A stretch of DNA of 42,680 bases from Gammaproteobacteria bacterium (GCA_028870705.1 JAGWPD010000030.1:1-42680); one strand, 5' to 3'; positions 23,905-34,423 are shown, counted from the stretch's first letter. Notes: a model not told the origin generated them from the letters alone. Numbers and translations: made by a program.

Positions 23905-26900
23905 ATGGCACGATTCTTCATCGACCGGCCGATCTTCGCCTGGGTCATCGCGATCATCATCATGCTGGCCGGCGCGCTGTCGATCCGCCGGCTGGCGGTC
24001 GAGCAATATCCGAACATCGCGCCGACCACGGTGACCATCAGCGCCAGCTATCCCGGAGCCTCGGCGCGCGCGCTGGAGGAATCGGTCACCCAGGTCATCG
24101 AGCAGTCGATGACCGGCATCGATCACCTGGTGTACATGTCTTCGACCAGCAATTCGCAGGGCTTCGCCGACATCTCGCTGACGTTCGAGGCCGGCACCAA
24201 CGCCGACATCGCGCAGGTGCAGGTGCAGAACAAGCTGCAGCAGGCGGTGCGGCGCCTGCCTCAGGCGGTGCAGGCACAGGGCGTGACCGTCAACAAGTCC
24301 ACGCAGGGATTCCTGACGGTGACCGCCTTCTATTCGCCCGACGGCCGCATGTCGCGCGAGGACATCGGCGACTACATCGCCTCGACGCTGCTCGACCCGA
24401 TCAGCCGCGTCAACGGCGTCGGCACCGCGCAGATGTTCGGCTCGGGCTATGCGATGCGCATCTGGCTCGACCCCTACCGGCTCGACCAGTTCCACCTGAT
24501 GCCGGCGGACGTGTCGGCCGCGATCATGGCGCAGAACACGCAGGTCGCGGCCGGGCAGCTCGGCAGCCAGCCGGCGGTCGACGGGCAGCAGCTCAACGCG
24601 CTGGTCACCGCGCAGAGCAAGCTCACCACGCCGCAGCAGTTCCGCGACATCGTGCTGCGCGTCAACAGCGACGGTTCGGCGGTGCGGCTCAGCGACGTGG
24701 CGCGGGTCGAACTCGGCGCCGAGACCTACAATGCATCCACGCGCATCAACGGCGTGCCGTCGGTGGCAGTGGGCATGTCGCTGGCCTCCGATGCCAACGC
24801 GCTGCAGACCGCCGACGCGGTCAAAGCGCGCATCGCGGAACTGGCGCAGTACTTCCCGCCGGGGCTCGCCTACCGCATGGCCTACGACAGTTCCCGCTTC
24901 GTGCGCATCTCGATCTTCGAAGTGGTCAAGACGCTGTTCGAGGCGGTGGTGCTGGTGGTGCTGATCATGTTCCTGTTCCTGCAGAACCTGCGCGCCACGC
25001 TGATCCCGGCGGTCGCGGTGCCGGTGGTGCTGCTCGGCACCTTCGCGGTGCTGGCGGTGCTCGGGTATTCGATCAACACGCTCACGATGTTCGGCATGGT
25101 GCTCGCGATTGGCCTGCTGGTCGACGATGCCATCGTCGTGGTGGAGAACGTCGAACGCATCATGCGTGAGGAAGGACTCGATGCGCGCGCGGCGACGCGC
25201 CGCTCGATGGAGCAGATCACCGGCGCACTGCTCGGCATCGCGCTGGTGCTGTCGGCGGTGCTGGTGCCGATGGCGCTGTTCGGCGGCTCCACCGGCGCGA
25301 TCTACCGCCAGTTCTCGGTGACCATCGTCGCGGCGATGATCCTCTCGGTGCTGGTCGCGCTGACACTGACGCCGGCGCTGTGCGCGACCTTGCTGCGGCG
25401 CGCCGACGTGGCCGACCCGCACGGCACGGGGCTGCTGGCCCGGCTCGAGCGGCGCTTCGAACAGTTGAGCGCGCGCTACCAGGAAGCCGTGCGGCGGCTG
25501 TTGCCGCACACGCGGCGCGCCCTGCTGGTCTACGCCGGGCTGATCGGCCTGCTCGCGCTGCTGTTCGTCACGCTGCCCACCGCGTTCCTGCCCGAGGAGG
25601 ACCAGGGTTCGCTGATCGCGATCATGCAGCTGCCGCCCGGCTCCACCCTGCAGCGCACGATCGAGGCGCAGAAGCAGCTCGAGGGCGTGCTGCGCGCCGA
25701 CACGGGCTCGGTCAGCGCCGTGTTCTCGGTCGCCGGTCGCAGCTTCAGCGGCAACGGCCAGAACACTGGCATGTCGTTCATACTGCTGCGCGACTGGAGC
25801 GAGCGCAAGGCGGCCTCGCTGTCGGCGGCGAGCACCGCCCGTCGCGCGAACCAGGCGGCCGCGGGATTCCGTGACGCGAGCATCACCGTCACTTCCCTGC
25901 CGCTGATCCGCGGCCTCGGCACCACTAACGGCTTCGATCTGGAACTCAAGGACGTCGGCGGCGTCGGCCGCGACGTCCTGGCGCGCGCGCGCGACCAGTT
26001 CCTCGACGCGGCCAGGGCCGATCCGGACCTGGCGCGCGTGCGCATCAACGGCCTCAGCGACCAGCCGGAGTTCCACCTGCGGGTCGACCAGGTGAAGGCC
26101 AGAGCGCTGGGGCTGTCGATCGCCGATGTCAACGACACCATCTCGAGCGCCATCGGCGGCGTCTACGTCAACGATTTCATCGATCGCGGCCGCGTCAAGA
26201 AGGTCTACATCCAGGCCGACGCGCCGTACCGCATGCAGCCGGCCGACCTCGACCGCTGGTTCGTGCGCAACGGGAACAGCGAGATGGTGCCGCTGTCGGC
26301 GATCGCGAGCGGCGCCTGGGCGCTGACCGCAACGGCGCTGGAGCGCTACAACGGCAGCTCGTCGATCGAGATCGTCGGCGAGCCCGCGCGCGGCGTCAGC
26401 AGCGGCACCGCGATGGCGCGGGTCGAGGCGCTGGTGGCCAAGCTCCCGGCGGGCATCGGCTACGAGTGGTCGGGCCTCTCCTACCAGGAAAAACTCTCCG
26501 GCTCGCAGGCGCCGGCGCTGTACGCGATCTCGATCGTGTTCGTGTTCCTGTGCCTTGCGGCGCTCTACGAGAGCTGGGCGCTGCCCTTCTCGGTGATGCT
26601 GGTCGTGCCGCTGGGCGTGATCGGCGCGCTGCTTGCCGCCTGGACCCGCGGCCTCGCCAACGACGTCTACTTCCAGGTGGGGCTCCTGACCACGGTGGGC
26701 CTGACGGCCAAGAATGCGATCCTGATCGTCGAATTCGCCCGGAACCTGTACGAGGGCGGCATGGAGATGACCGCGGCGATCCTGCAGACGGTGCGCATAC
26801 GGCTGCGGCCGATACTGATGACCTCGCTGTCATTCATGCTGGGCGTGCTGCCGCTGGTGCTGAGCACCGGCGCCGGCGCCGCGGGGCGCATCGCGATCGG

Positions 26901-27027
26901 CACCGGCGTCTTCGGCGGGATGCTGGCCGCGACCGTGCTCGGGTTGTTCTTCGCGCCGCTGTTTTTCGTGATCGTGCAGCGGATGAAGGGGCCGCGCGCC
27001 ACGGCGCCGCCCGCCCCGGCGAGCTAG
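23905..27027 (+). CDS. HAE1-type RND multidrug efflux transporter (AcrB-like)
   Basis: A 1040-aa proton-driven inner-membrane pump, a trimer in the family. The N-terminus MARFFIDRPIFAWVIAIIIMLAGALSIRRLAVEQYP is typical, followed by the porter domain (PTTVTISASYPGASARALEESVTQVIEQSMTGIDHLVYMSS). TM4 contains the proton-relay pair Asp407-Asp408 in GLLVDDAIVVVENVERIM, and TM10 has Lys936 in TVGLTAKNAILIVEFA. The second porter half includes AGRSFSGNGQNTGMSFILLRDWSER. Length and motif positions match AcrB-type pumps, so the protein appears intact. It probably exports lipophilic drugs, dyes or bile-salt-like compounds; specificity cannot be assigned. The gene ends 13 bp from the convergent DUF4404 gene. 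Confidence 0.96.
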   Translation: MARFFIDRPIFAWVIAIIIMLAGALSIRRLAVEQYPNIAPTTVTISASYPGASARALEESVTQVIEQSMTGIDHLVYMSSTSNSQGFADISLTFEAGTNADIAQVQVQNKLQQAVRRLPQAVQAQGVTVNKSTQGFLTVTAFYSPDGRMSREDIGDYIASTLLDPISRVNGVGTAQMFGSGYAMRIWLDPYRLDQFHLMPADVSAAIMAQNTQVAAGQLGSQPAVDGQQLNALVTAQSKLTTPQQFRDIVLRVNSDGSAVRLSDVARVELGAETYNASTRINGVPSVAVGMSLASDANALQTADAVKARIAELAQYFPPGLAYRMAYDSSRFVRISIFEVVKTLFEAVVLVVLIMFLFLQNLRATLIPAVAVPVVLLGTFAVLAVLGYSINTLTMFGMVLAIGLLVDDAIVVVENVERIMREEGLDARAATRRSMEQITGALLGIALVLSAVLVPMALFGGSTGAIYRQFSVTIVAAMILSVLVALTLTPALCATLLRRADVADPHGTGLLARLERRFEQLSARYQEAVRRLLPHTRRALLVYAGLIGLLALLFVTLPTAFLPEEDQGSLIAIMQLPPGSTLQRTIEAQKQLEGVLRADTGSVSAVFSVAGRSFSGNGQNTGMSFILLRDWSERKAASLSAASTARRANQAAAGFRDASITVTSLPLIRGLGTTNGFDLELKDVGGVGRDVLARARDQFLDAARADPDLARVRINGLSDQPEFHLRVDQVKARALGLSIADVNDTISSAIGGVYVNDFIDRGRVKKVYIQADAPYRMQPADLDRWFVRNGNSEMVPLSAIASGAWALTATALERYNGSSSIEIVGEPARGVSSGTAMARVEALVAKLPAGIGYEWSGLSYQEKLSGSQAPALYAISIVFVFLCLAALYESWALPFSVMLVVPLGVIGALLAAWTRGLANDVYFQVGLLTTVGLTAKNAILIVEFARNLYEGGMEMTAAILQTVRIRLRPILMTSLSFMLGVLPLVLSTGAGAAGRIAIGTGVFGGMLAATVLGLFFAPLFFVIVQRMKGPRATAPPAPAS

Positions 27028-27040
27028 CGACCGGTGCCGC

Positions 27041-27316
27041 TTACAGGCCGATGCGCCCGAGCGCATCGACGATGCCGCGCAGGCGCGCGGCCAGAGCCGG
27101 ATACCCTGCCTCGAAGCGCACCGCCAGCGCTTCCAGGCGCGGCGCATGGCCCAGGTCGGCCGTGCCGCCCGTGGCGGGATTCCCACCCTGGGAAGCGCGA
27201 CCGACATCCGCTGCGATTGCCTGCAGCAGGCGGCGCGATTCCTCGTCGAGCTGCGGGGCCGCCTGCAATTCCGCGTGCAGCCGGGCCAGGGCCTCGTGCA
27301 GTGATTCGTTGCTCAT
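27041..27316 (-). CDS. DUF4404 family protein
   Basis: A 91-aa, mostly helical cytoplasmic protein (MSNESLHEALARLHAELQAAPQLDEESRRLLQAIAADVGRA..). The pattern LHxEL...LDEESRRLLxxIxxDV followed by LEALAVRFEAGYPALAARLRGIVDALGRIGL is that of DUF4404, for which I know no function. It lies alone, 48 bp downstream of dinB on the same strand, with a hairpin between, and converges with the RND pump gene. TATGAT on the minus strand six bases before the ATG looks like a -10 box, which would make the message nearly leaderless; no -35 supports this. Confidence 0.85.
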   Translation of the reverse strand: MSNESLHEALARLHAELQAAPQLDEESRRLLQAIAADVGRASQGGNPATGGTADLGHAPRLEALAVRFEAGYPALAARLRGIVDALGRIGL

Positions 27317-27336
27317 GCAGCCATCATAGCCGATTG

Positions 27337-27358
27337 GCGCCGGCAGGCCGACCGGCGC
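27337..27358 (-). terminator. Hairpin downstream of dinB
   Basis: GCGCCGG-CAGGCCGA-CCGGCGC is a perfect seven-base inverted repeat starting six bases beyond the dinB stop on the minus strand. Its position suits a terminator for the hutI-dinB transcript, though no T-run follows. It also lies just upstream of the DUF4404 start. Confidence 0.4.
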
Positions 27359-27364
27359 GGCCGC

Positions 27365-28546
27365 TCAGAACAGATCCAGCGACTGCGGAGTGTGCGTGGG
27401 CTGCGCCGCTGCCGCATTCACCAGGTTGCCGACCCGCACTCCCAGCAGGCGCAGCCGTCGCTCGAGTGGCGCGCGCTTCAGGCACTGGCCGGCGGTGCGG
27501 CGGATCACGGTCGCGTCCGCGGTGTGGAATTCCAGCGTCTGCGCGCGCGTGACCGACTGGAAGTTGTCATAGCGCAGCTTCACACCGATCGTCCGGCCCG
27601 CGTAGCCGTGCCGGGCCAGGTCGGCCGCCAGTCGTGCGCACAACGAGGTGAATACCGCGCTCAGCTCCGGCCGGTCGCGCACCGCGTGCAAGTCGCGCTC
27701 GAAGGTGGTCTCGCAACTCATCGACACCGGCTCGCTGTGCATGCTCAGGTCGCGCTCATCGCGGCCCCACGAGATCTCGTGCAACCACTGCCCGTGGTGG
27801 CGGCCGAACTGCTCGATCAGCCAGCGCGGCTCGCAGCGCGCCAGCTCGCCGATCGTGCGCACACCAAGCTGTTCGAGCCGTGCGCTGGCCTTCGGGCCCA
27901 CGCCATTGAGCTTGCGGCAGGGCAACGGCCAGACGCGCGCGGCCAGGTCGGTCGCATGGATGATCGTGATGCCATTGGGCTTGTCGAATTCGCTCGCCAG
28001 CTTGGCGAGCAGCTTGTTGGGCGCCACGCCGATCGAGCAGCTCAGGCCCGTGGCCACACGTATCGCCTGCTGGATCCGCTGCGCCAGGATCCGCCCGCCC
28101 TGCTCCGCACCGCCGGCGACCGCATCGAAGTCGATGTAGACCTCGTCGATGCCGCGATCCTCGATGCGCGGCGCGAGTTGCGCGAGCGCTGCCTTGAACA
28201 GCCGCGAGTAGCGGCGGTACTCGTCGAAATCCGCCGGCAGCAGGATTGCGGCGGGACACAGCCGCGCCGCCTGCATCAGCCCCATGCCCGAATGCACGCC
28301 GAACTCCCGCGCCGCGTAGGTCGCGGTGGTGACCACCCCGCGCCCCTGGTAACTCGCCAGCCGCGCAAACTCGCTTCCCGCCGCTTCGCTGCCCGCGCGC
28401 GCGCTGCTGCCCGCGCGGCGCCGGCCGCCGATCACGACCGGCAAGCCCTCGAGCCGCGGATGGCGCAGCAATTCCACCGACGCGTAGAAGGCGTCCATGT
28501 CGAGGTGCGCGATGCGCCGCTCGCGCGCGCCGGCAGGCTCGTTCAT
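27365..28546 (-). CDS. dinB: DNA polymerase IV (Y family), coupled to hutI
   Basis: A 393-aa translesion polymerase. Motifs in order are: IAHLDMDAFYASVE (metal-binding Asp), RGVVTTATYAAREFGVHSGM, the catalytic Asp/Glu pair in RGIDEVYIDFD, and the little-finger domain. The C-terminus THTPQSLDLF is a good beta-clamp-binding motif. Compared with E. coli DinB there is an Arg/Ala/Ser-rich insertion of about 25 residues after VVIGG (RRRAGSSARAGSEAAGSEFARLASYQ), and DEVYID replaces DEAYLD; I believe both are traits of one proteobacterial subfamily. The start MNEPAG overlaps the hutI stop by four bases (ATGA), so its translation seems tied to histidine catabolism rather than to an obvious SOS promoter. 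Confidence 0.93.
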   Translation of the reverse strand: MNEPAGARERRIAHLDMDAFYASVELLRHPRLEGLPVVIGGRRRAGSSARAGSEAAGSEFARLASYQGRGVVTTATYAAREFGVHSGMGLMQAARLCPAAILLPADFDEYRRYSRLFKAALAQLAPRIEDRGIDEVYIDFDAVAGGAEQGGRILAQRIQQAIRVATGLSCSIGVAPNKLLAKLASEFDKPNGITIIHATDLAARVWPLPCRKLNGVGPKASARLEQLGVRTIGELARCEPRWLIEQFGRHHGQWLHEISWGRDERDLSMHSEPVSMSCETTFERDLHAVRDRPELSAVFTSLCARLAADLARHGYAGRTIGVKLRYDNFQSVTRAQTLEFHTADATVIRRTAGQCLKRAPLERRLRLLGVRVGNLVNAAAAQPTHTPQSLDLF

Positions 28547-29778
28547 GGACCAGGCTGGCCGTGCCAATAGCGGCGGTGCAGGGGGCGCGCGCCGAGGTTG
28601 TGCACCAGTTCAGCGGGTTCCGCCACGTCCCAGACGGCCAGGTCGCACCACTTGCCCGCGCTGATCGTGCCCGCCTCCGCCTGCACGCCGAGCGCCTGCG
28701 CCGCATGCCGCGTCACGCCAGCCAGGCACTCGCCGACCTCGAGCCCGAATTCCACCGCCGCCAGGTTCATCGCCGCGAGGATCGAGGTCAGCGGCGAAGT
28801 GCCGGGATTGCAGTCGGTGGCCACGGCGATCGGCACGCCGGCGCGGCGCAATGCGGCCAGCGGCGGGCGTTGCCTCTCGCGCAGGAAGTAGTACGCCCCT
28901 GGCAGCAGTACCGCGACGCTCCCGGCGGCGGCAAGCGCGCCGACGCCCGCCTCGTCGGTGTACTCGAGATGGTCGGCCGACAGCGCGTGGTGCTGCGCCG
29001 CCAGCAGCGCGCCGTGCGTGTTCGACAGCTGGTCGGCATGCAGCTTGACCGGCAGCCCGTGGGTGCGCGCCGCCGCGAAAGCGCGTGCCACCTGCCCGGC
29101 CGAGAACGCCAGGGTTTCGCAGTAGGCGTCGAAGGCATCGGCCAGGCCACTCGCCGCCATCGCCGGAATCAGCTCATTGCACAGTCGAGTCACGTAGCCG
29201 TCAGCGTCGCTCGCGTGCTCGGGTGGCACGGTGTGCGCGCCGAGGTACGTGGTCATGACCGTGAGCGGCCGCTGCCGGCCGATCGCGCGCGCCGCCTGCA
29301 GCATGCGTTGTTCGGTTTCCAGGTCCAGCCCATAACCCGATTTGATTTCGAGCGTCGTCACGCCCTCGGCCAGCAGCGCGTCGACGCGCGGCAACGCCGC
29401 CTCGACCAGCTGCGGCAGCGTCGCCGCGCGCGTCGCCCTGACCGTGGCGAGGATCCCGCCGCCCGCACGGGCGATGCTCTGGTAGCTCTCGCCGGCCAGC
29501 CGGCGCGCGAACTCCGCGGCGCGATTGGCGGCGTGCACGATGTGCGTGTGGCAGTCGATGAAGCCCGGCGTGACCAGCCGCCCGCCCACATCGTCCAGTT
29601 CGGCCTGCGGGAATTGCGTCCGCAGTTCTGCCAGCGGGCCCACTGCGGCGATGCGCCCATCCCGAGCGGCGATCGCCAGCGATTCGACGGCGACGCCACC
29701 GGCCGGCGCAACCAGGGCGGGCGCGGCCGTCCAGATCCTGCCGTTGGCGATGATGCGTGTTGCGGCGAGCGCGGACAT
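28543..29778 (-). CDS. hutI: Imidazolonepropionase
   Basis: Hydrolyses 4-imidazolone-5-propanoate to N-formimino-L-glutamate, the third step of histidine degradation. It is 411 aa from MSALAATRIIANGRIW; the longer ORF-track start lies in the divergent hutF. Metal binding is shown by IDCHTHIVHAANR (His77, His79) and KLHADQLSNTHGA. EFARRLAGESYQSIARAGGGILATV and LEIKSGYGLDLETEQRML are signature segments, and ATDCNPGTSPLTSI contains the catalytic aspartate. It belongs to the amidohydrolase superfamily with hutF, from which it diverges across a 48-bp gap. Its stop overlaps the dinB start. Confidence 0.95.
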   Translation of the reverse strand: MSALAATRIIANGRIWTAAPALVAPAGGVAVESLAIAARDGRIAAVGPLAELRTQFPQAELDDVGGRLVTPGFIDCHTHIVHAANRAAEFARRLAGESYQSIARAGGGILATVRATRAATLPQLVEAALPRVDALLAEGVTTLEIKSGYGLDLETEQRMLQAARAIGRQRPLTVMTTYLGAHTVPPEHASDADGYVTRLCNELIPAMAASGLADAFDAYCETLAFSAGQVARAFAAARTHGLPVKLHADQLSNTHGALLAAQHHALSADHLEYTDEAGVGALAAAGSVAVLLPGAYYFLRERQRPPLAALRRAGVPIAVATDCNPGTSPLTSILAAMNLAAVEFGLEVGECLAGVTRHAAQALGVQAEAGTISAGKWCDLAVWDVAEPAELVHNLGARPLHRRYWHGQPGP

Positions 29779-29799
29779 GGGCGCGAGATTACCCGCCCC

Positions 29800-29822
29800 G
29801 CACCGGCGACGCCATGCGGTGC
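29800..29822. promoter_or_regulatory. Inverted repeat in the hutI-hutF divergent promoter region
   Basis: GCACCG-(11 bases)-CGGTGC lies in the 48-bp gap between the two divergent hut genes, which is where both promoters must sit. It is a candidate operator. It does not resemble the A/T-rich site I associate with HutC, and no regulator gene is present in this cluster. Confidence 0.3.
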
Positions 29823-29826
29823 TAAC

Positions 29827-31218
29827 ATGCCGGGGATGCGAGCGGGAGCCGGCACGGCGCAGAGCGCAGTCACCTACGCCAACCTGTGGCTGGACGGCCG
29901 CTGGCTGCGCGATGCCACCGTCCAGATCGACGCGGCCGGCAAGCTGACCGGCATCTCGACGGCAGCGCCGGCGGGCGGGGCGGCGATTCCCGGCCTGACG
30001 CTGCCCGGCCTCGTCGACGCGCACTGCCACGCCTTCCAGCGCGCGCTGGGCGCGTGGACGCAGCGCGCCGCGGGTTCGCACGATGATTTCTGGAGCTGGC
30101 GCGCGGCGATGTACGCGCTGGCCGGGCGGCTGCGGCGCGAAGACCTCGAGGCGATCGCGGCGCGCTGCTACCTGGAGCTGCTGCGCGGCGGCTACACCTC
30201 GGTCGCGGAATTCCTCTACCTGCACCGTCTCGGCGACCGGCAATCACTCGATGCGGATCAGGCGGTCGCGGCGGCCGCGGAATGCACCGGCATGCGCCTC
30301 ACGCTGCTGCCCACGCTGTACCAGCATGCCGATTTCGGCGCCGCGCCACCGCAGCCCGGCCAGTTGCCATTTGTGCGCGACACCAGCCAGTTCCTCGAGG
30401 ACTGGCGCGAACTCGGCCGCCGCTACCCGGCCGGCGGCGCCGTGACGCTCGGCGTGGCCTTCCACAGCCTGCGCGCCGTGGACATCGACACGATCGCGCG
30501 CGTGCACGGAACGCTGCAGGGCGATGCGCTGTGCCGCTGCGTGCACATCCATGTGGCCGAGCAACCGGCCGAAGTCCGGGCCTGCCTGAGCCACCACGGG
30601 CTGCCGCCGGTGGCGCTGCTCGCGGCCCGCGGCCTGCTCTCGCAGAAATGGGCGTTGGTGCATGCTACGCACGCGAGCGAGGCGGAGCTCACGCAGGTGC
30701 GCGCGGCACAGGCCACGGTCGTGATGTGCCCGACCACCGAAGCCGACCTCGGCGATGGCTGTCCCGTGATCGCGCCATTCCTCGAAGCCGGCGGCCGGAT
30801 GGCGATCGGGTCCGACAGCAACATCGGCCGCAGCTCGCTCGAGGAATTGCGGCTGCTCGAGTGGTCGCAGCGCCTGGCGCGCGGCCGCCGCAATGTCTTC
30901 AGCACCGCGAACGAACCGGCCGTGGCCGACCGGCTGCTGCGCATCGCCCATGCCGGCGGCGAGCATGCGAGCGGCGCCGGCAGCAGCGCCGACTTCGTGA
31001 CCTACGATGCGCAGGCGGGCGACTGGGATCTGCAGGCCAGCGCGGATTACCTCGGTGCGCTGGTGTTCGACAGCCCCGCGCCGCGCGCACGGCAGGTGCT
31101 GGTCGGCGGCCACTGGGTGATCCGGGACGGCGTGCACCGGCAAGCGGCGCAGATCGAAGCGCGCTATCGCGAGACAATCGGCAGGTTACGTAGCGACATA
31201 CAGAGTGGAAGACAATGA
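29827..31218 (+). CDS. hutF: N-formimino-L-glutamate deiminase
   Basis: Converts N-formimino-L-glutamate to N-formyl-L-glutamate and ammonia, the step that defines the five-enzyme hut pathway. It is 463 aa from the first in-frame ATG in the intergenic gap; an ATG three codons later (29836) is equally possible. The order fits Hut[20 protein letters not shown] (metal site), [86 protein letters not shown] and [21 protein letters not shown]. The stop overlaps the hutU start by four bases. It heads hutF-hutU-hutH-hutG. Confidence 0.94.
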   Translation: MPGMRAGAGTAQSAVTYANLWLDGRWLRDATVQIDAAGKLTGISTAAPAGGAAIPGLTLPGLVDAHCHAFQRALGAWTQRAAGSHDDFWSWRAAMYALAGRLRREDLEAIAARCYLELLRGGYTSVAEFLYLHRLGDRQSLDADQAVAAAAECTGMRLTLLPTLYQHADFGAAPPQPGQLPFVRDTSQFLEDWRELGRRYPAGGAVTLGVAFHSLRAVDIDTIARVHGTLQGDALCRCVHIHVAEQPAEVRACLSHHGLPPVALLAARGLLSQKWALVHATHASEAELTQVRAAQATVVMCPTTEADLGDGCPVIAPFLEAGGRMAIGSDSNIGRSSLEELRLLEWSQRLARGRRNVFSTANEPAVADRLLRIAHAGGEHASGAGSSADFVTYDAQAGDWDLQASADYLGALVFDSPAPRARQVLVGGHWVIRDGVHRQAAQIEARYRETIGRLRSDIQSGRQ

Positions 31219-32891
31219 ACAAGGAAGCACCCCGGGTAATCCGCGCGCCGCGCGGCAAGACATTGAGCGCACGCTCCTGGCTGACCGAAGCGCCGCTGCG
31301 CATGCTCATGAACAATCTCGATCCGGATGTCGCCGAGCGGCCGGGCGATCTGGTGGTCTACGGCGGCATCGGCAAGGCGGCGCGCAACTGGGAATGCTAC
31401 GACGCGATCGTCGCGACCCTGCGCAAGCTCGGCGATGACGAGACACTGCTGATTCAGTCCGGACGGCCGGTCGGCGTATTCCGCACCCATGCCGATGCGC
31501 CGCGCGTGCTGATCGCGAATTCGAACCTGGTGCCGCACTGGGCAACCTGGGAACACTTCAACGAGCTCGACCGGCGCGGCCTGATGATGTTCGGGCAGAT
31601 GACCGCGGGCTCGTGGATCTACATCGGCTCGCAAGGCATCGTGCAGGGCACCTACGAGACCTTCGTCGAGATGGGCCGCCGGCATTTCGGCGGCCAGCTC
31701 GCCGGCCGCTGGGTCCTGACCGCGGGCCTGGGCGGGATGGGCGGTGCGCAGCCGCTGGCGGCGACGATGGCCGGCGCCTCGATGCTGGCGATCGAATGCC
31801 GCCAATCGAGCATCGACATGCGCCTGCGCACGCGTTACCTGGACAGGCAGGCGCGCTCGCTCGACGAGGCGTTGCAGATGATCGCGGACGCGGGCCAGCG
31901 CGGCGAAGCCCTGTCGGTCGGCCTGTGCGCGAACGCCGCCGAAGTACTGCCGGAAATGGTCAAGCGTGGCATCAGGCCCGACGCGGTCACCGACCAGACT
32001 TCCGCGCACGATCCGGTGCACGGCTACCTGCCGGCGGGCTGGACGGTCGGGCAATGGGAAGCGCTGCAGAAGACCGACCCGGCCCGCGTCACCCAGGCCG
32101 CGAGTGAGTCGATGGCCGTGCACGTGCGCGCGATGCTGCATTTCAAGCGTGCCGGCATTCCGACCTTCGACTACGGCAACAACATCCGCCAGGTGGCGCT
32201 CGGCCAGGGCGTGAAGGATGCCTTCGACATCCCGGGCTTCGTGCCCGAATACGTGCGGCCGCTGTTCTGCCGCGGCATCGGCCCGTTCCGCTGGGCGGCG
32301 CTCTCGGGCGACCCGGCCGACATCGCGAAGACCGATGCGAAGGTGCGCGCCCTGATACCCAACGACGCGCACCTGCATCGCTGGCTCGACATGGCGGCGC
32401 AGCGCATCCAGTTCCAGGGCCTGCCCGCCCGCATCTGCTGGGTGGGCCTGGGCGACCGTCACCGGCTCGGGCTGGCCTTCAACGAGATGGTCGCCTCCGG
32501 CGAACTCGCGGCCCCGATCGTCATCGGCCGCGATCACCTCGATTCGGGCTCGGTCGCCAGCCCGAACCGCGAAACCGAATCGATGCGCGACGGCTCGGAT
32601 GCGGTCTCCGACTGGCCGCTGCTCAACGCACTGCTCAACACCGCGAGTGGCGCGACCTGGGTATCGATCCACCACGGAGGTGGCGTGGGCATGGGGTATT
32701 CGCAGCACGCCGGCGTCGTGATCGTCTGCGATGGCACGCCGGCCGCGGCGCGCCGCATCGAACGCGTGCTGTGGAACGACCCGGCCACCGGCGTGATGCG
32801 CCATGCCGACGCGGGCTATGACATCGCCCTGCAATGCGCGCGCGAGCACCAGCTCAACCTGCCGATGCTCACCGGCGGAGCCGCGCAGTGA
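31215..32891 (+). CDS. hutU: Urocanate hydratase
   Basis: Converts urocanate to 4-imidazolone-5-propanoate with tightly bound NAD+, the second step of histidine breakdown. The 558-aa length is normal. [29 protein letters not shown] is the NAD-binding region. [59 protein letters not shown] and [23 protein letters not shown] are the highly conserved urocanase segments, including the active-site cysteine region (CWVGLG). It overlaps hutF by four bases at the start and shares one base with hutH at the end (TGATG). Intact. Confidence 0.97.
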   Translation: MNKEAPRVIRAPRGKTLSARSWLTEAPLRMLMNNLDPDVAERPGDLVVYGGIGKAARNWECYDAIVATLRKLGDDETLLIQSGRPVGVFRTHADAPRVLIANSNLVPHWATWEHFNELDRRGLMMFGQMTAGSWIYIGSQGIVQGTYETFVEMGRRHFGGQLAGRWVLTAGLGGMGGAQPLAATMAGASMLAIECRQSSIDMRLRTRYLDRQARSLDEALQMIADAGQRGEALSVGLCANAAEVLPEMVKRGIRPDAVTDQTSAHDPVHGYLPAGWTVGQWEALQKTDPARVTQAASESMAVHVRAMLHFKRAGIPTFDYGNNIRQVALGQGVKDAFDIPGFVPEYVRPLFCRGIGPFRWAALSGDPADIAKTDAKVRALIPNDAHLHRWLDMAAQRIQFQGLPARICWVGLGDRHRLGLAFNEMVASGELAAPIVIGRDHLDSGSVASPNRETESMRDGSDAVSDWPLLNALLNTASGATWVSIHHGGGVGMGYSQHAGVVIVCDGTPAAARRIERVLWNDPATGVMRHADAGYDIALQCAREHQLNLPMLTGGAAQ

Positions 32892-34423
32892 TGGTCCGCC
32901 GCACAGACTTGCGCGTCGGTGCGCTGACACTGGCGGGATTGCGCGAAGTGTACCGCGCGCCGGCGCGCATGAACCTCGCGCGCGCCGACCTGGCGCGCGT
33001 GCGCCGCTCGCGTGCGACCATCGAGGCACTGATCGCCAGCGGCCGGACCGCATATGGGGTCAACACCGGCTTCGGCTCGCTCGCCTCGACGCGCATCGCG
33101 CGCGGCGAGCTGGCGCAGCTGCAGCACAACCTCGTGCTCTCGCACGCGGCCGGCACCGGCGAGCCCTTGAGCGACGCGGTCGTGCGGCTGGTGATGGTGC
33201 TGAAGATCGCGAGCCTCGCGCAGGGCTATTCCGGCGTGCGCGCGTCGACGCTGCGCGCGCTGCAGGCGCTGTTGCGCGCCGGGGTCTACCCGCTGGTGCC
33301 CGGCCAGGGCTCGGTCGGCGCATCCGGCGACCTCGCGCCGCTCGCGCATCTGTCGGCGGTGCTGCTGGGAGTGGGCCACGTCCGCTATCGCGGCCGCACG
33401 CTCGAGGCGCTGCGGGGACTGCGCATCGCCGGCCTGAAGCCACTGCGGCTGGCCGCCAAGGAAGGCCTGGCGCTGCTCAACGGCACGCAGGTCTCGACCG
33501 CGCTGGCGCTGGCCGGGCTGTTCGAGATCGAGACCGTCTACGCCGCGGCGCTCCTGTCGGGCGCGATGTCGGTCGACGCGATGAAGGGGAGCGACGCGCC
33601 GTTCGATGCGCGCATCCATGCGGTGCGGCGCCAGCCTGGCCAGGCGGATGTCGCCGCGCAGCTGCGATCGCTGCTGCGCGGCAGCCGCATCCGTGCTTCG
33701 CACATCGACTGCGAGCGGGTGCAGGATCCGTACTCGCTGCGCTGCCAGCCGCAGGTGATGGGAGCCGTGCTCGACCTGCTGCGCACTGCCGCCGCTACGC
33801 TGCTGCGCGAAGCCAACGCGGTCACCGACAATCCGCTGGTCTTCGCCCGCGAAGGCGAGGTGATCTCCGGCGGCAATTTCCACGCCGAGCCGGTGGCGTT
33901 CGCGGCCGACCAGCTGGCGCTGGCGATCGCCGAGGTCGGCTCGCTGGCCGAGCGGCGCATCGCGCTGCTGGTCGATGCGAAGATGAGCGGGCTGCCGGCC
34001 TATCTGATCGCCAACAGCGGCGTGAATTCCGGCTTCATGATCGCGCAGGTCACGGCCGCGGCGCTGGCTTCCGAGAACAAGGCGCTGGCGCATCCATCGA
34101 GCGTGGATACGATCCCCACATCCGCCAACCAGGAGGATCACGTGTCGATGGCGACCTACGCGGCGCGCCGGCTGCTGGCGATGGCCGCCAATGCCTCGAA
34201 CATCGTCGCGATCGAGTTGCTGGCCGCGGCCCAGGGACTCGATTTTCATCGCCCGCTGCGCAGCTCGACGGCGCTCGAGGCGGTGCATGCCCGGTTGCGG
34301 CGACGCGTGCCGAGGCTCCGGCGCGATCGCTATTTCTCGCCCGACATCGCCGCGGCGCGCGCGCTGATCACCTCCGGCGAGCTGCTCGCGCACCTGGGGC
34401 CACGGATGTTCGCCGGCGGATGA
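32891..34423 (+). CDS. hutH: Histidine ammonia-lyase
   Basis: Removes ammonia from L-histidine to give urocanate, the first step of the pathway. It is 510 aa from ATG in [13 protein letters not shown]; a GTG one codon earlier is possible. [16 protein letters not shown] (140-155) contains Ala144-Ser145-Gly146, which cyclise to the MIO cofactor. [11 protein letters not shown] carries the catalytic tyrosine, and [20 protein letters not shown] and [11 protein letters not shown] are typical active-site segments. Gene order places it third in the operon, and it overlaps hutG by four bases (ATGA). Histidine rather than phenylalanine/tyrosine lyase is favoured because all other hut genes are adjacent. 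Confidence 0.96.
   Translation: MVRRTDLRVGALTLAGLREVYRAPARMNLARADLARVRRSRATIEALIASGRTAYGVNTGFGSLASTRIARGELAQLQHNLVLSHAAGTGEPLSDAVVRLVMVLKIASLAQGYSGVRASTLRALQALLRAGVYPLVPGQGSVGASGDLAPLAHLSAVLLGVGHVRYRGRTLEALRGLRIAGLKPLRLAAKEGLALLNGTQVSTALALAGLFEIETVYAAALLSGAMSVDAMKGSDAPFDARIHAVRRQPGQADVAAQLRSLLRGSRIRASHIDCERVQDPYSLRCQPQVMGAVLDLLRTAAATLLREANAVTDNPLVFAREGEVISGGNFHAEPVAFAADQLALAIAEVGSLAERRIALLVDAKMSGLPAYLIANSGVNSGFMIAQVTAAALASENKALAHPSSVDTIPTSANQEDHVSMATYAARRLLAMAANASNIVAIELLAAAQGLDFHRPLRSSTALEAVHARLRRRVPRLRRDRYFSPDIAAARALITSGELLAHLGPRMFAGG

Noticed and set aside
23767-26076. 769-aa minus-strand ORF opposite the RND genes
   Set aside because: Low-complexity translation (DRRDQRGA, QHHRHRDRRD) opposite a clear AcrB-like gene.
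27316-27335. Leaderless promoter (TATGAT) for the DUF4404 gene
   Set aside because: The -10 match is good, but there is no -35 element at a sensible distance, and short AT-rich hexamers occur by chance.
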